Below are positions 1 through 7,465 of a DNA stretch of 26,291 nucleotides, one piece after another. Source of the stretch: an uncultured Clostridia bacterium (GTDB lineage: Bacteria > Bacillota > Clostridia > Christensenellales > UBA1242); NCBI GenBank assembly GCA_944384475.1, contig CALWTN010000009.1:1-26291 (forward strand), given 5' to 3'. The notes under the pieces were generated by a model, which saw nothing but the letters and a program-made list of their open reading frames with translations, made no database searches and had not been told where the DNA came from. Position 1 is the stretch's first letter; every line of letters begins with the position of its first letter. Made by a program: the position numbers and the translations under genes.

Positions 1-8
1 ATATTTTC

Positions 9-37
9 TTGACAAATTTATTGCAAATTGATATATT
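9..37 (+). promoter_or_regulatory. Promoter of the rpsL-rpsG-fusA unit
   Basis: TTGACA at 9-14 is a perfect -35. A 17-base spacer leads to TATATT at 32-37, preceded by TGA (extended -10). The start point would be near 43-45, leaving a leader of about 190 bases before rpsL. This is a sigma-A type housekeeping promoter, as expected for a ribosomal operon. Confidence 0.85.
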
Positions 38-43
38 TATTTA

Positions 44-231
44 GTCTTGTTGTCGGGGACTGTCTTTTTTAAGGCATAAACAAACGACAGGTGGGGGCAA
101 ACCAGCCCTTGCACCGATTTGGCAAAACATTTTGCCAAAGTCGCAAAAAAGTTGCGATTGTGTTGTTCGTGTTTAATCAAAAAGAAATTATGGCTTAAAG
201 CCTAGACAAATCTAGATAAGGAGGAAAAACC
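44..231 (+). promoter_or_regulatory. Long hairpin-rich leader of rpsL
   Basis: This is non-coding leader RNA between the promoter and rpsL. Visible inverted repeats are: GGTG 90-93 with CACC 112-115, enclosing GGGC 95-98 with GCCC 105-108; a perfect 10-base arm pair 118-127/130-139; TCGCAA 141-146 with TTGCGA 152-157; GGCT 192-195 with AGCC 199-202; and CTAGA 202-206 with TCTAG 211-215, just before the AAGGAGG site. A short T run at 65-70 could end a small promoter-proximal hairpin. The structures suggest leader-mediated control (attenuation or r-protein feedback). I do not recognise a named leader family, so that role is inference. Confidence 0.5.
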
Positions 232-609
232 ATGCCTACGATTAACCAGCTTGTTAACAAGGGAAGAAAAACTTTTGCTAAAAAGTCAAAAGCTCCACTT
301 CTTAACGAGTGTCCACAAAAAAGAGGTGTTTGCCTTTCTGTTAGAACCGCAACCCCTAAAAAGCCTAACTCGGCTCTTCGTAAAATCGCCAGAGTTAAGT
401 TTTCAAATGGACAAGAAGGAACATGCTACATTCCTGGAATTGGTCACAACCTTCAAGAGCACAGCGTTGTTCTTGTTAGGGGCGGCAGAGTTAAGGATCT
501 TCCTGGTGTGAGATATCACATCATCAGGGGAACTCTTGATGCCGCTGGCGTTGCTAAGAGAAATCAATCACGCTCTAAATACGGCGCTAAAAAACCAAAA
601 AGCAAATAA
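232..609 (+). CDS. rpsL: Ribosomal protein S12
   Basis: S12 sits in the decoding centre of the 30S subunit and controls tRNA selection accuracy. The 125-residue product has the normal family length. It starts MPTINQLVNKGR and carries the conserved loops TPKKPNSALRK (about residues 41-51) and VRGGRVKDLPGVRYH (about 82-96), where streptomycin-resistance changes are known to map. Both have the usual sensitive-type lysines. The basic tail is typical. A strong AAGGAGG lies 220-226, ahead of the ATG. It is the first gene after its own promoter and is followed 30 bases later by rpsG, the standard str-operon order. Confidence 0.98.
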   Translation: MPTINQLVNKGRKTFAKKSKAPLLNECPQKRGVCLSVRTATPKKPNSALRKIARVKFSNGQEGTCYIPGIGHNLQEHSVVLVRGGRVKDLPGVRYHIIRGTLDAAGVAKRNQSRSKYGAKKPKSK

Positions 610-639
610 TTAAAAAATATGTAATAGGAGGAAATAAAA

Positions 640-1113
640 ATGGCAAGAAGAAATAGTGCCGTTAAAAAACCTGTCCTTCCTGATCCAATTTACAAGAGCA
701 AAACTGTTACAAAACTTATCAATCAAGTTATGTATGACGGCAAAAAAGGCCTTGCTCAAAGAATTGTTTATGGTGCTTTCGACATCATTAAGGAAAAGAT
801 GGGATTAGAGCCACTTGATGTGTTTAATCAGGCTCTTGAAAACGTTAAGCCTATGCTTGAAACTAAATCTAGAAGGGTTGGTGGTGCAAACTATCAAGTT
901 CCTATGGAAATCAGACCAGAAAGACGCCAAACTTTGGCTATCAGATGGATTGTTAATTTCGCAAGAAAGAGAACAGGCGAAAGAAACATGGATGCTAAAC
1001 TTGCTGGCGAGCTTATGGATGCATACAACTCTACTGGCGCTTCAATTAAAAGAAGAGATGAACTTCACAGAATGGCTGAGGCTAACAAAGCATTTGCACA
1101 TTACAGATGGTAA
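640..1113 (+). CDS. rpsG: Ribosomal protein S7
   Basis: S7 is a primary 16S rRNA binding protein that nucleates assembly of the 30S head. The 157 residues match the usual 156. Recognisable stretches are MARRNSAVKKPVLPDP at the N-terminus, a VGGANYQVPMEIRPERR segment near 80-97, and the AxRWIVNFARKR helix near 100-111. The C-terminus is short and ends HYRW. AGGAGG at 626-631 is eight bases before the ATG. It is transcribed with rpsL. Unlike the usual str operon, it is separated from fusA by 282 bases of structured DNA. Confidence 0.98.
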   Translation: MARRNSAVKKPVLPDPIYKSKTVTKLINQVMYDGKKGLAQRIVYGAFDIIKEKMGLEPLDVFNQALENVKPMLETKSRRVGGANYQVPMEIRPERRQTLAIRWIVNFARKRTGERNMDAKLAGELMDAYNSTGASIKRRDELHRMAEANKAFAHYRW

Positions 1114-1395
1114 AAAAATTGCATGGAGACAACCAATTTTTGAACGCGGGCACGCCTGACGGCTAACCGCTAAAAATTGTTTTCCCCCATGTGCTCCCTT
1201 CCGCCTCGCTCGCCTTGCCCCGGGACGCGGCTTCGCTGAATAGGGGTTCGCAAATTTTCATGAACAGGCACAGCCTTTACCTCACGAAAATTTGCTCCAA
1301 ATTTATGTCGGCGGAGTGGGAAAGTTTAAGCCGCAATGCTTGCTGCTTAAAAAATACAGGGCAAACGCCCGAAAAAATTTAAATAGGAGAAAAAA
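1114..1395 (+). other. GC-richer structured spacer between rpsG and fusA
   Basis: There is no convincing gene here, but there is heavy dyad symmetry and a visibly more G+C-rich composition than either flank. Hairpin A pairs CAATTTTT 1134-1141 with 1172-1179. Hairpin B pairs GCAAATTTTC 1250-1259 with 1286-1295. The loops of A and B share GAAC, GGCAC and GCCT in the same order, so they look like diverged copies. TCCGCC 1200-1205 can pair with GGCGGA 1310-1315, enclosing hairpin B. A further stem pairs TTTAAGC 1325-1331 with 1345-1351, with four more pairs inside. GGGC 1359-1362 pairs with GCCC 1367-1370 shortly before the fusA ribosome site. It could be a structured leader controlling EF-G or an inserted palindromic repeat. 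The sequence alone does not decide. Confidence 0.6.
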
Positions 1396-3474
1396 ATGCC
1401 TACAACAGATTTAAAATTGACAAGAAACGTTGGAATTATGGCGCATATCGATGCTGGTAAAACAACCACCACCGAAAGAATTTTGTATTACACTGGCAAA
1501 AGCCACAAAATCGGTGAAGTTCACGATGGTCAGGCAACAATGGACTGGATGGCTCAGGAGCAGGAAAGGGGAATCACAATCACTTCCGCCTGCACAACCT
1601 GTAACTGGAAAGGCCACAAAATCAACATCATCGACACACCAGGACACGTGGATTTTACAGTAGAAGTTGAAAGATCTCTTAAAGTTCTTGACGGCTCGGT
1701 GCTTGTTTTAAGCGCGCGTGACAAGGTTCAGCCTCAAACTGAAACCGTATGGCGCCAAGCTACTAAATACAAAGTTCCAATCATCGTTTATGTAAACAAA
1801 ATGGATAGAGATGCAGCAGACTTTATGGGCTGCGTTGAGTCTATCGAAAAAAGATTAAAAACAAATCCTCTTCCAATTCAACTTAACATTGGCGAGGCTG
1901 ACACATTCAGCGGAATCATCGACCTTTTAACCATGAAAGCAGAAATCTATAAAGACGACATGGGCAAAGAGATTGAAGTTACTGATATTCCTGCCGAATA
2001 TAAGGACAAGGCTCAAAAACTTCATGACGAAATGGTTGAAAAAATCGTTGAAACTGATGACGCATTGTTGGAAAGATATTTTGAAGGCGAAGAAATTTCT
2101 ATCGATGAACTTAAAAAAGCAATCAGAAAAGGCACAATCGAAAGAAAATTCACACCAATTCTTTGCGGCTCATCATATAAAAACAAAGGCGTTCAGATGC
2201 TTTTGGATGCAATGGTTGAATATCTTCCATCACCAGTTGACATTCCACCAATCAAAGGCATCAACCCAGACACCGGCGCAGAAGAAACCAGAGAGGCAAG
2301 CGAAACCGCTCCTTTTGCAGGCCTTGCATTCAAAATTATGACCGACCCATTTGTTGGCGGGCTTACATTCTTTAGAGTGTATAGCGGGCTTTTGAAAGCA
2401 GGTTCATATGTTTACAACTCCATCACAGGCAAAACCGAAAGAGTTGGACGACTTATTAGAATGCATGCAAACAACCGCCAAGAAATCACCGAAGTTGGCG
2501 CAGGCGACATCGCCGCAATCGTTGGGCTTAAAGACACAATCACAGGGCACACACTTTGCGATGAAAAACATCCAATCCAACTTGAAAGCATGGATTTCCC
2601 AGAGCCAGTTATTCAACTTGCAATCGAGCCTAAAACCAAGGATATGCAAGAAAAAATGGCTCTTGCACTTGCAAAACTTATGCGTGAAGACCCAACTTTC
2701 AGGGTTTCAACCAACCAAGAAACAGGGCAAACACTTATCGCCGGCATGGGCGAGTTGCACCTTGACATCATAGTTGACAGACTTTTAAGAGAATTTAAAG
2801 TTGAAGCCAACATTGGTAATCCTCAAGTTTCTTACAGAGAAACAATCAGAAAGCCTGTTAAGGCGGAGGGCAAGTTTATTCGTCAGAGCGGTGGTAAAGG
2901 ACAATATGGACACTGTATCATCGAAATGGAACCTCTTGAAAGAGGTGCTGGCTATGAATTTGTTGATAAAACAGTTGGTGGATCTATTCCAAAAGAATAT
3001 ATTCAGTCAATCAACAACGGCATCAGCGAAGCAAGGATGAACGGCGTGATCGCTGGCTATGAAACGGTTGACTTTAAAGTTACGGTTATCGATGGATCTT
3101 TCCACGAAGTCGACTCTTCTGAAATGGCGTTTAAAATCGCTGGATCAATGGCTTTCCAAGATGGCGCTAAAAAGGCAGACCCAGTTTTACTTGAACCTAT
3201 TATGAAAGTGTCGGTTGAAGTGCCAGATGAATATCTTGGAACGGTTATGGGCAACCTCACATCTCGTCGTGGAATGCTTACAGGCACAGAATCCAACCTC
3301 GGTATTCAAATTGTAAGCGCAGAAGTGCCGCTTGCAGAGATGTTCGGATATGCAACTGACCTTCGTTCTCAAACTCAGGGCAGAGGCAACTACGTTATGG
3401 AACCACTTAAATATCAAGAAGTTCCAAAATCAATCGCTGATAAAATTGTTGGCGAAAGAGCAAAAAGAAATTAA
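1396..3474 (+). CDS. fusA: Translation elongation factor G
   Basis: EF-G is the GTPase that drives translocation and, with the recycling factor, ribosome recycling. The product is 692 residues, full family length. The P-loop AHIDAGKTT is near 16-24, the switch region RGITITSA near 58-65, DTPGH near 79-83 and the G4 motif NKMD near 133-136. Domains II-V follow, with the domain IV segment SGGKGQYGH near 495-503. AGGAG lies eight bases before the ATG. One oddity is that the stretch normally AVGGVQPQSETVW reads ARDKVQPQTETVW, which recalls tetracycline-resistance EF-G paralogues. The rest of the protein and the str-operon position support ordinary EF-G. Confidence 0.96.
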   Translation: MPTTDLKLTRNVGIMAHIDAGKTTTTERILYYTGKSHKIGEVHDGQATMDWMAQEQERGITITSACTTCNWKGHKINIIDTPGHVDFTVEVERSLKVLDGSVLVLSARDKVQPQTETVWRQATKYKVPIIVYVNKMDRDAADFMGCVESIEKRLKTNPLPIQLNIGEADTFSGIIDLLTMKAEIYKDDMGKEIEVTDIPAEYKDKAQKLHDEMVEKIVETDDALLERYFEGEEISIDELKKAIRKGTIERKFTPILCGSSYKNKGVQMLLDAMVEYLPSPVDIPPIKGINPDTGAEETREASETAPFAGLAFKIMTDPFVGGLTFFRVYSGLLKAGSYVYNSITGKTERVGRLIRMHANNRQEITEVGAGDIAAIVGLKDTITGHTLCDEKHPIQLESMDFPEPVIQLAIEPKTKDMQEKMALALAKLMREDPTFRVSTNQETGQTLIAGMGELHLDIIVDRLLREFKVEANIGNPQVSYRETIRKPVKAEGKFIRQSGGKGQYGHCIIEMEPLERGAGYEFVDKTVGGSIPKEYIQSINNGISEARMNGVIAGYETVDFKVTVIDGSFHEVDSSEMAFKIAGSMAFQDGAKKADPVLLEPIMKVSVEVPDEYLGTVMGNLTSRRGMLTGTESNLGIQIVSAEVPLAEMFGYATDLRSQTQGRGNYVMEPLKYQEVPKSIADKIVGERAKRN

Positions 3475-3494
3475 AAAATGTTGTTAAAAACGTT

Positions 3495-3522
3495 TTGAAA
3501 AAAAAATAATATATGCTAAAAT
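3495..3522 (+). promoter_or_regulatory. Promoter of tuf
   Basis: TTGAAA at 3495-3500, a 16-base spacer and TAAAAT at 3517-3522 with TGC immediately before it (extended -10). It lies in the 82-base gap after fusA, so tuf can be made independently of, as well as by read-through from, the str operon. The TATGCTAAAAT core recurs exactly at the sepF promoter. Confidence 0.8.
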
Positions 3523-3556
3523 AGCAAAGTAAAACAAAAAAGGAGATTTTTTAAAA

Positions 3557-4759
3557 ATGGCTAAGGAAACTTTTAACAGAAATAAACCTCACGTTAACAT
3601 TGGTACCATTGGTCACGTAGACCACGGTAAAACAACCCTTACTGCTGCAATCACAATGTATTGTGCTGCAAAGGGACATGCTCAGGCTATGAAATACGAT
3701 GAAATCGATAAAGCGCCTGAAGAGAAAGCACGTGGAATCACAATTAACACTGCTCACGTTGAATACGAAACTGACAAACGTCACTACGCTCACGTAGACT
3801 GCCCAGGACACGCAGACTATGTTAAAAACATGATCACTGGTGCAGCTCAAATGGACGGAGCTATCCTTGTTGTTGCTTCAACAGATGGACCTATGCCTCA
3901 AACAAGAGAGCATATTCTTCTTGCAAGACAAGTTGGCGTTCCATACATCGTTGTTTTCATGAACAAAACCGATCAAGTTGACGATCCTGAACTTCTTGAA
4001 CTTGTTGAAATGGAAATCAGAGATCTTCTTACTGAGTACGGATTCCCAGGAGATAAAACTCCTATCATCAAAGGTTCAGCTCTTAAAGCACTTGAAGCTG
4101 CTCAGGCTGGCAATGTAGACAGCCCAGACTGTGCTCCAATCCAAGAACTTCTTGATGCAGTTGACTCTTACATTCCTGAACCACAAAGAGATACCGACAA
4201 GCCATTCCTTATGCCTGTTGAAGATGTTTTCACAATCACAGGAAGAGGAACAGTTGCAACTGGTAGAGTAGAGCGTGGTGTTGTTAGAATGAACGACACA
4301 GTTGAAATTGTTGGTATGGGTGCTAAGAAAACAACAGTTATCACAGGCGTTGAAATGTTTAGAAAACTTCTTGATGAAGCAAGAGCAGGTGATAATGTTG
4401 GGCTTCTTCTTAGAGGAATCCAGAGAAGCGAAATTGAAAGAGGTCAAGTTCTTTGCAAACCTGGTTCAATTCATCCTCACACAAAATTCACTGCACAAGT
4501 TTACGTTTTGAAGAAAGAAGAAGGCGGACGCCACACTCCATTCTTCAATGGTTACAGACCACAGTTCTATTTCAGAACAACTGACGTTACCGGAACAATC
4601 GAACTTGAAAAAGGCGTTGAAATGGTTATGCCTGGTGACCACGTTAACATGACAATCACATTGATCACACCAATCGCTATCGAAGAAGGTCTTCGTTTCG
4701 CTATCCGTGAAGGCGGAAGAACAGTTGGTTCTGGTGTTGTTTCAAAAATTGTTGAGTAA
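3557..4759 (+). CDS. tuf: Translation elongation factor Tu
   Basis: EF-Tu delivers aminoacyl-tRNA to the ribosomal A site as a GTP complex. The 400 residues fit the family. The P-loop GHVDHGKTT is near 18-26, the switch RGITINTAHVEY near 55-66, DCPGHADY near 77-84 and the G4 motif NKTD near 132-135. Domains 2 and 3 follow, with a RGGRTVGSG-like end. AGGAG at 3542-3546 precedes the ATG. It has its own promoter and a T-tailed terminator, so it can be monocistronic. Strongly conserved throughout, with no sign of damage. Confidence 0.98.
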   Translation: MAKETFNRNKPHVNIGTIGHVDHGKTTLTAAITMYCAAKGHAQAMKYDEIDKAPEEKARGITINTAHVEYETDKRHYAHVDCPGHADYVKNMITGAAQMDGAILVVASTDGPMPQTREHILLARQVGVPYIVVFMNKTDQVDDPELLELVEMEIRDLLTEYGFPGDKTPIIKGSALKALEAAQAGNVDSPDCAPIQELLDAVDSYIPEPQRDTDKPFLMPVEDVFTITGRGTVATGRVERGVVRMNDTVEIVGMGAKKTTVITGVEMFRKLLDEARAGDNVGLLLRGIQRSEIERGQVLCKPGSIHPHTKFTAQVYVLKKEEGGRHTPFFNGYRPQFYFRTTDVTGTIELEKGVEMVMPGDHVNMTITLITPIAIEEGLRFAIREGGRTVGSGVVSKIVE

Positions 4760-4774
4760 TTTATCCAAAAATTT

Positions 4775-4806
4775 AAAAAAAACGGTTAATTTTAGCCGTT
4801 TTTTTT
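4775..4806 (+). terminator. Terminator of tuf
   Basis: AACGGTTAA 4781-4789 pairs with TTAGCCGTT 4792-4800 (one G-T pair), flanked by an A run and followed by T at 4799-4806. Classic intrinsic terminator. Confidence 0.88.
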
Positions 4807-4815
4807 ATTTTTGTC

Positions 4816-4843
4816 TTGAAAAAAATAATTAAAATGGTATAAT
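4816..4843 (+). promoter_or_regulatory. Promoter of the leucine-rich-repeat gene
   Basis: TTGAAA at 4816-4821, a 16-base spacer and a perfect TATAAT at 4838-4843 preceded by TGG. The -10 covers an in-frame ATG at 4842, so that ATG cannot be in the transcript, which fixes the start at 4863. The predicted start point near 4850 leaves only about 13 leader bases, nearly all ribosome binding site. Confidence 0.8.
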
Positions 4844-4862
4844 GAAATTGAGGAGAAAAGAA

Positions 4863-5570
4863 ATGGCTGAATTAATAGAAAATATCGCAAGAGTGTATAG
4901 ACCAGACCAGTTTTATTGTAGATTCAATCTACCTAAACGCATAGGAAGAGATCTTACAATTGAAAGCGGGGATAAAAAAAGAGTTGTTGAAACGAAACTA
5001 TTATTTGAAAGTCCAAATGTAGAAAATGTATTTATTTCGCAAGGATTTGATTACATTCAAGATATGGCATTTGCTAAATCAACTGTTAAAAAAATTGAGA
5101 TTGAAAGCGGTTTGTTAGGTATAGACGCTATGGCATGCGCTGATTGTACTGACTTAGAAGAAATAATATTACCAAATACATTAAAATACATTGGAAGAGA
5201 GACGTTCCAAAATTGCTATTCACTTGAAATGATAATTTTGCCGCCAAGTGTGGAGGCTGTTGGTGTTGACATCTTTAAAAAATGCGCATACTTGCGCACA
5301 ATTTGCTGTGGCGAAAAACTTATTGAAAGAATAAGCGAATGGAAACGCAATTGTGTTGACTTGACAAAAGTTTATATCATTGATGATGACTATCAAGTTC
5401 AGGGCTGCCACAAGGTGGGCGCATATAGTCAAAATTATCCTACCATTGATAGACAGTTTACCAAACTTGAAAAATCATTGGGTAAAAAACTGGAAGAGGC
5501 TCGCAAACGCAACACACCTGCTTCAAGTGGCGCAGCTGCTGGCTCGTCAGGCGCAGAACTTACATTATAA
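4863..5570 (+). CDS. BspA-type leucine-rich-repeat protein, cytoplasmic
   Basis: The 235-residue product contains LRR_5 (BspA-like) repeat units between about residues 60 and 160, for example LEEIILPNTLKYIGRETF and the following copy LEMIILPPSVEAVGVDIF. Such repeats form a curved protein-binding surface. No signal peptide or membrane segment is visible, which is unusual because most BspA-type proteins are exported; this one should be cytoplasmic. A charged helical stretch near 195-215 and an Ala/Ser/Gly-rich tail end the protein. The start is the ATG behind GAGGAG 4850-4855; the upstream in-frame ATG at 4842 lies inside the -10. It is a stand-alone unit with its own promoter and terminator. 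Partner and function are unknown. Confidence 0.8.
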   Translation: MAELIENIARVYRPDQFYCRFNLPKRIGRDLTIESGDKKRVVETKLLFESPNVENVFISQGFDYIQDMAFAKSTVKKIEIESGLLGIDAMACADCTDLEEIILPNTLKYIGRETFQNCYSLEMIILPPSVEAVGVDIFKKCAYLRTICCGEKLIERISEWKRNCVDLTKVYIIDDDYQVQGCHKVGAYSQNYPTIDRQFTKLEKSLGKKLEEARKRNTPASSGAAAGSSGAELTL

Positions 5571-5598
5571 AACTTAGGGTTTAACCTAAGTTTTTTTT
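5571..5598 (+). terminator. Terminator of the leucine-rich-repeat gene
   Basis: AACTTAGG 5571-5578 pairs perfectly with CCTAAGTT 5585-5592 around a six-base loop, with T at 5591-5598. It starts directly after the stop codon. Confidence 0.9.
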
Positions 5599-5632
5599 CT
5601 ACAAATATTGCAAAAAATCTTAAAACTCCACT

Positions 5633-5660
5633 TTGAAAAAAACTGCTTGTATGCTAAAAT
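5633..5660 (+). promoter_or_regulatory. Promoter of sepF-lspA-rluD
   Basis: TTGAAA at 5633-5638, 16-base spacer, TAAAAT at 5655-5660 preceded by TGC. The core TATGCTAAAAT is identical to that of the tuf promoter. Confidence 0.78.
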
Positions 5661-5678
5661 GTTTGAAAGGAGAAGAAT

Positions 5679-6044
5679 ATGGGCTTTTTTGGAAATATCG
5701 CAAGAGCTTTAGGCTTTGAAACAGAAGAAGAGCAAACAAAAACAAAAAAAATCAAGAAATCCGAGCCTAAGGCAACCTTTAACTTAAAAAAAGATAAGAT
5801 TGAAAGGCCGGATAAAATTGATGGCATCAGGGTTATATATGTTGAGAAGATGGAAGATGTAAAAAAGGCTTTGAGTATTTTTGGCAATGATGAGCCTGTG
5901 CTTGTAAATGTTGAATATGCGCAAGATAAAAGCAGGGCGCTTGGGTTTTTGGAGGGCGCAATCCAGATGAGCAAAGGTTCAATGGCGGTGATTGAAGAAA
6001 ACAGGCTTATTATTTTGCTTCCAGAGGGCGTGGAAATTGAGTAG
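5679..6044 (+). CDS. sepF: Cell division protein SepF
   Basis: SepF polymerises into rings that bundle and tether FtsZ to the membrane in Gram-positive bacteria. The 121-residue product starts MGFFGNIARALGF, an amphipathic N-terminus fitting the family's membrane-binding helix. A charged linker (about 17-47) follows, then the conserved SepF domain (about 48-117) with EPVLVNVEYAQDKSRALGFLEGAIQMSKGSM and the ILLPEGVEIE end. It is somewhat shorter than the Bacillus protein (about 150 residues), mainly in the linker. GGAG precedes the ATG. In Firmicutes sepF usually lies upstream of divIVA, ileS and lspA; here it leads straight into lspA, which suggests loss or relocation of the genes between. 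Confidence 0.9.
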   Translation: MGFFGNIARALGFETEEEQTKTKKIKKSEPKATFNLKKDKIERPDKIDGIRVIYVEKMEDVKKALSIFGNDEPVLVNVEYAQDKSRALGFLEGAIQMSKGSMAVIEENRLIILLPEGVEIE

Positions 6045-6558
6045 GCATTACAAGTTTTTGCTGTGCATAACCTTGCCAATTTTTGCAGTTTTTTTGGTGG
6101 CAGATTTATTGAGCAAGCATTTTATTGACGCTTCTTTGCCGCTTGGCGGCTCAGCAGAGTTTTTGCCTGGGTTTATAAACATCCAAACTGTTCATAATTC
6201 TGGTGCGGCATGGGGAATTTTTTCGGGATCACAAACTTTTTTAATCATCCTTACTTTTATATTTATTGTTATTTTAGCTTGGGTTGCGTATGCAGAGAAA
6301 ACCAAAAATCCGCTTTTTCATATTGCGTTAGGCTTAATTTTTGCAGGAAGTATAGGCAATTTAGTTGACAGATTGGCATTTGGTTATGTGAGAGACTTTT
6401 TGCACTTTGAGTTTTGGGATAGTTTTCCAGTTTTTAACATTGCTGACATTTGCTTGTGTTTGGGCGTTGCGATGTTGATAATTTATTTTATAGTGGTTTT
6501 GGTTAAGCACTATAAGAAAAAAAAGGTTGAAAGTGGAACAGATAATAATTCAAACTGA
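6037..6558 (+). CDS. lspA: Lipoprotein signal peptidase II
   Basis: This aspartic membrane protease cleaves prolipoproteins before the lipid-modified cysteine. With a TTG start at 6037 the product has 173 residues, normal for the family. Four hydrophobic segments are visible. The catalytic aspartates are in GNLVDR (D111) and FNIADI (D137), and the conserved NSGAAWGIF lies near 55-63. I chose TTG 6037 because AGAGGG 6023-6028 is eight bases upstream and the mature-like N-terminus starts there. An earlier TTG at 5992 would add residues from inside sepF. It overlaps the sepF end by eight bases and the rluD start by 26, implying translational coupling. The lipoprotein at 23486 is a likely substrate. 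Confidence 0.93.
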   Translation: MSRHYKFLLCITLPIFAVFLVADLLSKHFIDASLPLGGSAEFLPGFINIQTVHNSGAAWGIFSGSQTFLIILTFIFIVILAWVAYAEKTKNPLFHIALGLIFAGSIGNLVDRLAFGYVRDFLHFEFWDSFPVFNIADICLCLGVAMLIIYFIVVLVKHYKKKKVESGTDNNSN

Positions 6559-7438
6559 AAATCAAAACCAAAGATTAGATAAGTTTTTATGCGAAAGGCA
6601 TAAAGATTTTTCACGCTCACACCTTCAAAGCTTGATTGAAAAAGGCGAGGTTTTGGTGAATGGCAAGATTGTGAAGGCAGGATATAGCCTCAAAATTGGC
6701 GATGAGGTTTGCCTCGATCTTAAACCACCCAAACCTCTTGAAGCCATTCCGCAAGAAGTGGATTTTGATATTATTTTTGAAGATGATGATTTGATTGTGA
6801 TAAACAAGCCGCAGGGTTTGGTTGTTCATCCATGCCAAAGCACAAAGGATGGCACGCTTGTGAACGGACTTCTCAATCGCATTGGCAATTTAAGTGGCAT
6901 CAATGGAGTTTTGCGCCCCGGCATTGTGCATAGGCTTGATAAAGACACAGCAGGATTGATGATTGTGGCAAAAAATGACTTTTCGCACAAAGCGCTTTCG
7001 CAGATGATTAAAGATAAAGAGGTTAAAAGAAAGTATTTGGCTTTGCTTTCCGGTGTTGTTTGGGAAAATCAAGGCAAAATCGAAACCTTTCTTGCGAGAG
7101 ATAAAAAGGATAGAAAAAAATACGCCGTTTCAAATGAAGGGCGCAAAGCGATAAGTTTGTTTGAAGTCAAACGCCGCTTTTCAAATGCCACTTTGGTGGA
7201 GTTTTCGCTGATCACTGGCAGAACGCATCAGATTAGAGTGCACAGCGCTTACATAGGCCATCCCGTTGTGGGCGATCCAATTTATGGCAGGGCGGAGAAG
7301 GACTTAAAAGGACAACTGCTTTTTTCATACAGCTTAGATTTTGTTCATCCAAGAACACAAAAATCTATGCATTTTCAGTTGCCCTTGCCCGATTATTTTG
7401 AAAACTTTATTTCAAAACTCAGACCTTTTGAAGAATAA
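6533..7438 (+). CDS. rluD: 23S rRNA pseudouridine synthase, RluD family
   Basis: The family converts uridines in 23S rRNA helix 69 or similar sites to pseudouridine. The product has 301 residues from GTG 6533. An S4 RNA-binding domain (about 12-60) is followed by the catalytic domain. The family signature HRLDKDTAGLMIVAK starts at H133, with the catalytic aspartate D136. GRTHQIRVH lies in the C-terminal half and is also typical. AAGG 6523-6526 sits six bases before the GTG. A TTG at 6527 is possible but lies within the ribosome site region. It is the last gene of the sepF operon and is followed by a terminator. RluD and its paralogues are hard to tell apart by eye, so the exact target is less certain than the family. 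Confidence 0.9.
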   Translation: MEQIIIQTENQNQRLDKFLCERHKDFSRSHLQSLIEKGEVLVNGKIVKAGYSLKIGDEVCLDLKPPKPLEAIPQEVDFDIIFEDDDLIVINKPQGLVVHPCQSTKDGTLVNGLLNRIGNLSGINGVLRPGIVHRLDKDTAGLMIVAKNDFSHKALSQMIKDKEVKRKYLALLSGVVWENQGKIETFLARDKKDRKKYAVSNEGRKAISLFEVKRRFSNATLVEFSLITGRTHQIRVHSAYIGHPVVGDPIYGRAEKDLKGQLLFSYSLDFVHPRTQKSMHFQLPLPDYFENFISKLRPFEE

Positions 7439-7465
7439 AAAAAACTGCCTTGAAGGCAGTTTTTT
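7439..7465. terminator. Bidirectional terminator between rluD and the PH-domain gene
   Basis: ACTGCCT 7444-7450 pairs with AGGCAGT 7454-7460 around a three-base loop. An A run on the left and a T run on the right let it work on both strands, serving the convergent genes. Confidence 0.88.

Noticed and set aside
1191..1382. 63-codon open frame (GTG start) in the rpsG-fusA spacer
   Set aside because: No ribosome binding site, no family resemblance, and it runs through the hairpins, which explain the sequence better.
4842..4862. Seven-codon N-terminal extension of the leucine-rich-repeat gene
   Set aside because: The ATG at 4842 lies inside the TATAAT -10 box, so it cannot be in the message.
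5992..6036. Longer lspA start at TTG 5992
   Set aside because: It would lie well inside sepF without a good ribosome site; TTG 6037 has AGAGGG and gives the normal family length.
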